From Faecalibacterium prausnitzii (GTDB taxonomy: Bacteria; Bacillota; Clostridia; Oscillospirales; Ruminococcaceae), in NCBI GenBank assembly GCA_002313795.1, contig DCCL01000151.1, positions 204-6,453 on the forward strand: DNA of 6,250 nt. The letters are read 5' to 3'. This document shows, in pieces, positions 3,635-6,250 of the stretch (positions within the stretch are counted from its first letter, which is position 1; every line of letters begins with the position of its first letter). The position numbers and the translations under genes are program-made. The notes under the pieces were generated by a model, which was given only the letters and a program-made list of their open reading frames with translations, did not search any database and was not told where the DNA came from.

Positions 3635-6154
3635 ATGCAATACAAACCTCCCAAAAACAAGCACAAGAATATCTACTACCGCCTCCGCCGCAGCGACCCG
3701 CACGAGCGCCTCAGTGCGCGGCTGCGGCATTTCAGCTACGGCGCGGCGGTATTTTTTGTAGGCGTGGCGGCGCTTATCGTCATCAAGAGCCTGTATGACA
3801 TCCAGATCAAGGAGGGCACGACCTTCCGCCAGTATGCGGCACAGCAGCAGCTGCTGGACAGCACCATCCAGGCCACCCGCGGTGAGATCTACGACGCCTC
3901 CGGCATCACGCTGGCCTCCACCAGCGTGGTGTGGACCATCTGGGCCGACCCCAGTTACAGTACGGCTCTTTTCACCAGCCAGACGTCGGAGGATACCGAC
4001 GACGTCATCAAGACGGTGGATGAAAGCACTCTGGCCGAGGTGAGCCGTCAGCTGACTCTGCGGCTCCTCTCTGGCGACGGCGAGAATCTGGACAGTGTGG
4101 ACACCTCTTCGGCGGAGTATCAGGCCCAGTATCAGACGGTGCATGATGCACTGGCCAAGAATGATTCGTCCTATCAGGTGCTCGCCACCAAAGTCAACAA
4201 CGCGGCCAAGCTCTCCATTGAGAAGTACGTCAGCAGCTACAACAAAGAACACGCCAAAAAGAAGACGCTGGAGGATGGCACCGTCATCCGGAAGGGCCGT
4301 GTGTCGGTCTCTTCCTCCAAGAGCTTCCAGCGGGATTACCCCTATGGCGCATTCGCCGCGTCGGTGCTGGGCTTCTGCGATGGCGAGGGACAGGGCTTTT
4401 ATGGTCTGGAAAAATCCTACGACTCCACCCTTGCAGGCGTGAATGGCCGCACCATCACCATCCGCAACGCCTACGGCAACGCCATTGCAGACAATAACGC
4501 TACCACCTACGCCGCCAAAGACGGCTCCAATCTGGTGCTGTCGCTGGATGTCAATGTGCAGGAGGTAGTGGAACGCTACCTCAACGAAGCCGTCTATGCC
4601 AACAATGTCGAGAACCGCGGCTGTGCCATTGTGATGAACGTCAAGACCGGTGCCATCCTTGCCATGGCATCCAAGCCGGATTTCGACCCCAATAACCCTC
4701 TGGATTTCAGCGCCAACCTCAATTACCTCTCGGAGCAGGTGCAGGCAGAGCCGGAAATTTATACGCTCTACCTTAAAGACCCCAATGACCCGAAGCAGTT
4801 CCTGAAAGATGAGAACGGCAACAAAATTCCTGACCCTGACCCGGATTACACCGGCACTTACCGCGATATCCAGTGGAAAAACAAGGCCATCACTGAACTG
4901 TACTACCCCGGAAGCGTCTTCAAGGTCATCACTGCGGCCATGGGTGTGGACTCCGGCAAGGCGACTTATAACACCACCTTCAACTGCTCCGGTGCCTACG
5001 GCGTGGCAAAAGAGACCTACCACTGCGCCGGCAAGAAAGCCCATGGCACCCAGAATCTGGCGCAGGCCCTCCGGAACAGCTGCAACATCTACTTTATCCA
5101 GCTGGGCCAGCGGGTGGGCGCAAGCCTCTTCTACGATTATTTTGATGCCTTCGGCTTCACCGAGCGCACCGGCGTAGACCTGCCCAATGAGACCGGCATG
5201 ATGAAATACTACACCAAGAGCCAGCTGGGCGAGGTCGAGCTTTCGTCTTCTGCTTTCGGTCAGGCAATGGCCGTCACCCCGCTGCAGATGTGCACCGCCA
5301 TCTCTGCAGCCGTCAACGGCGGCTATCTCGTCACCCCCCATGTGGTGGATAAGATCACCGACCAGAACGGCAACGTGGTGGAAGAAGTGGGAGCCAACGT
5401 CCGCCGACAGGTCATCAGCGAGGAAGCCAGCGAGACCATCCGTCAGATCATGGAATACGAGGTGGGCGACGGCAGTACCACCGGCGGCGGCTCCAACGCC
5501 TATGTGGCAGGCTACCGCATCGGCGGCAAGTCCGGTACGTCCGAACAGCTGAACATGCAGCGCCGCGCCGACGGCGACTATAAGAAAGTCGCATCCTTTG
5601 CGGCTGTCCTGCCTGCCAATGACCCGGAGATCCTGGTCTACGTCATGCTGGATGACCCCAACAACGCCCGCACCGACTATTCCTCCATTCTGGCGGCGCC
5701 TGTGGTCGGCAATATCATCAGTGAAATTGCGCCCTATCTGGGCATCGCCACCGATGGCATCGACCGCAGCCAGAGCACCATCAAGGTGCCGAACCTTGTG
5801 GGCAAGGAGTGGAGCAGCGCACAGGTGGCCCTGAACAACAAGGGCCTGAAACATCAGCTGGTGGAGAGCGAGAGCGACCAGACCGCCGCCGTCGTCACCT
5901 ATCAGTATCCCCACGCCGGGGCCAATGTTGCCAGCGGCACGACCATTTATCTTTATACCGATACCTACTCCGGCAGCCACACCGAGGTGCCGGATGTCAC
6001 CGGCAAGAGTGCCGATTTTGCCCGGCAGATGCTCACTGCCGCCGGGCTGAACTGCCGCGTCGAGGGCGGAACAGCCGGTACAGTGCAGACTCAGAGCGAA
6101 GCAGCGGGTTCCAGTGTCCAGAAGGGCACTGTTGTTACGATCACCTGCGGGTGA
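3635..6154 (+). CDS. ftsI: Class B penicillin-binding protein (FtsI/PBP2x-like D,D-transpeptidase) with two PASTA domains
   Basis: This 839-residue, membrane-anchored peptidoglycan transpeptidase is the likely septal cross-linking enzyme and target of beta-lactams. A basic cytoplasmic tail (1-34) leads into one membrane segment (about 35-50). The N-terminal dimerisation domain starts with TRGEIYDASG (81-90). The transpeptidase domain has SVFK (S427 nucleophile, K430), SCN (482-484) and KSGT (632-635), all intact. C451 and C464 lie between motifs 1 and 2 and could pair. Two PASTA domains end the protein: about 716-780 (IKVPNLVGKEW) and 784-839 (EVPDVTGKS). An acidic, proline-rich stretch at about 366-412 (with IPDPDPDYTG) lies just before motif 1. 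PASTA domains occur in Gram-positive PBP2x, PBP2B and SpoVD. Position after ftsL favours a division role; the sporulation paralogue SpoVD is the main alternative, as the two are hard to separate without a tree. The stop is TGA at 6152-6154. The gene lies 61 nt after ftsL, beyond a terminator-like hairpin. Confidence 0.93.
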   Translation: MQYKPPKNKHKNIYYRLRRSDPHERLSARLRHFSYGAAVFFVGVAALIVIKSLYDIQIKEGTTFRQYAAQQQLLDSTIQATRGEIYDASGITLASTSVVWTIWADPSYSTALFTSQTSEDTDDVIKTVDESTLAEVSRQLTLRLLSGDGENLDSVDTSSAEYQAQYQTVHDALAKNDSSYQVLATKVNNAAKLSIEKYVSSYNKEHAKKKTLEDGTVIRKGRVSVSSSKSFQRDYPYGAFAASVLGFCDGEGQGFYGLEKSYDSTLAGVNGRTITIRNAYGNAIADNNATTYAAKDGSNLVLSLDVNVQEVVERYLNEAVYANNVENRGCAIVMNVKTGAILAMASKPDFDPNNPLDFSANLNYLSEQVQAEPEIYTLYLKDPNDPKQFLKDENGNKIPDPDPDYTGTYRDIQWKNKAITELYYPGSVFKVITAAMGVDSGKATYNTTFNCSGAYGVAKETYHCAGKKAHGTQNLAQALRNSCNIYFIQLGQRVGASLFYDYFDAFGFTERTGVDLPNETGMMKYYTKSQLGEVELSSSAFGQAMAVTPLQMCTAISAAVNGGYLVTPHVVDKITDQNGNVVEEVGANVRRQVISEEASETIRQIMEYEVGDGSTTGGGSNAYVAGYRIGGKSGTSEQLNMQRRADGDYKKVASFAAVLPANDPEILVYVMLDDPNNARTDYSSILAAPVVGNIISEIAPYLGIATDGIDRSQSTIKVPNLVGKEWSSAQVALNNKGLKHQLVESESDQTAAVVTYQYPHAGANVASGTTIYLYTDTYSGSHTEVPDVTGKSADFARQMLTAAGLNCRVEGGTAGTVQTQSEAAGSSVQKGTVVTITCG

Positions 6155-6214
6155 GATTCGTGTCAGCATCCTGGTCGGCCCACCGGTAATTTCCTTCGCA
6201 AGTGAGGTCGGGTT

Positions 6215-6250
6215 GTGGCTCGCATCCTGCTGGCCGCTGCCCCAACATCG
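6215..6250 (+). CDS. Possible start of the next gene (mraY-like?), truncated by the window end
   Basis: A GTG at 6215 opens a frame that remains open to the window end for 12 codons (V/M-ARILLAAAPTS), with GAGG at 6204-6207 seven nt upstream. The hydrophobic ARILLAA resembles the first membrane segment of MraY (lipid I synthase), which often follows the transpeptidase gene in dcw clusters. Twelve residues are too few for identification, and GTG is a less common start. The remaining 60 nt from 6155 show no clear promoter or terminator. Treat as a guess from gene order. Confidence 0.22.
   Translation, partial: MARILLAAAPTS

Noticed and set aside
3557..6169. 870-codon open frame on the minus strand, opposite the transpeptidase gene
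   Set aside because: It is an exact antisense shadow of a gene with intact SxxK, SxN and KSG motifs. Its translation is a low-complexity Val/Gly/Ala/His mix with no family motif, as expected when a G+C-rich gene with strong third-position bias is read backwards.
6166..6229. GCATCCTG repeated at 6166-6173 and 6222-6229
   Set aside because: Eight bases in a G+C-rich tail can recur by chance; no further copies or flanking structure support a repeat element.

Overview
The window is a G+C-rich, gene-dense piece of a Gram-positive-type bacterial chromosome. It has AAAGGAGG ribosome binding sites, sigma-A-like promoters, U-tract terminators and an rsmH-ftsL-transpeptidase division cluster. The high G+C, the coiled-coil protein coupled to rsmD, and the form of the transpeptidase fit a Clostridia member of the Oscillospiraceae/Ruminococcaceae (Faecalibacterium-like) best. 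That placement is inferred from protein style and gene order, not from a database match.

Layout. (1) Positions 1-554, minus strand: most of a small flavodoxin-fold oxidoreductase with a compact CX2CX2CX5C cysteine motif, whose C-terminus lies off the left edge. (2) 555-789: a divergent intergenic region with back-to-back promoters, one for the flavoprotein and one for the rightward operon. (3) 790-1823: rsmD (16S rRNA m2G966 methyltransferase), overlapping by one base a 153-residue alanine/glutamate-rich coiled-coil protein; a strong intrinsic terminator follows at 1861-1901. (4) 1937-6154: a second rightward unit with its own extended -10 promoter, a leader of about 100 nt, then rsmH (16S rRNA m4C1402 methyltransferase), a bitopic FtsL/DivIC-like division protein, and a class B penicillin-binding protein with two C-terminal PASTA domains. 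(5) 6155-6250: tail, possibly with the start of the next gene.

The second unit is the front of a dcw (division and cell wall) cluster. RsmH modifies the ribosomal P site. The FtsL-like protein is expected to act in the divisome with the septal transpeptidase encoded next to it. The usual first gene, mraZ, is not next to rsmH, and a coiled-coil gene occupies the place after rsmD where coaD often sits. Two points of regulation stand out: a perfect inverted repeat that brackets the -10 box of the rsmH promoter, and a terminator-like hairpin between ftsL and the transpeptidase gene. The hairpin would reduce transpeptidase expression and also argues for a transpeptidase start at 3635 rather than 3581.

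No RNA genes, CRISPR arrays, insertion sequences or prophage genes were recognised. Apart from these details, the window is ordinary housekeeping chromosome, and I see no convincing evidence of an entirely new system.
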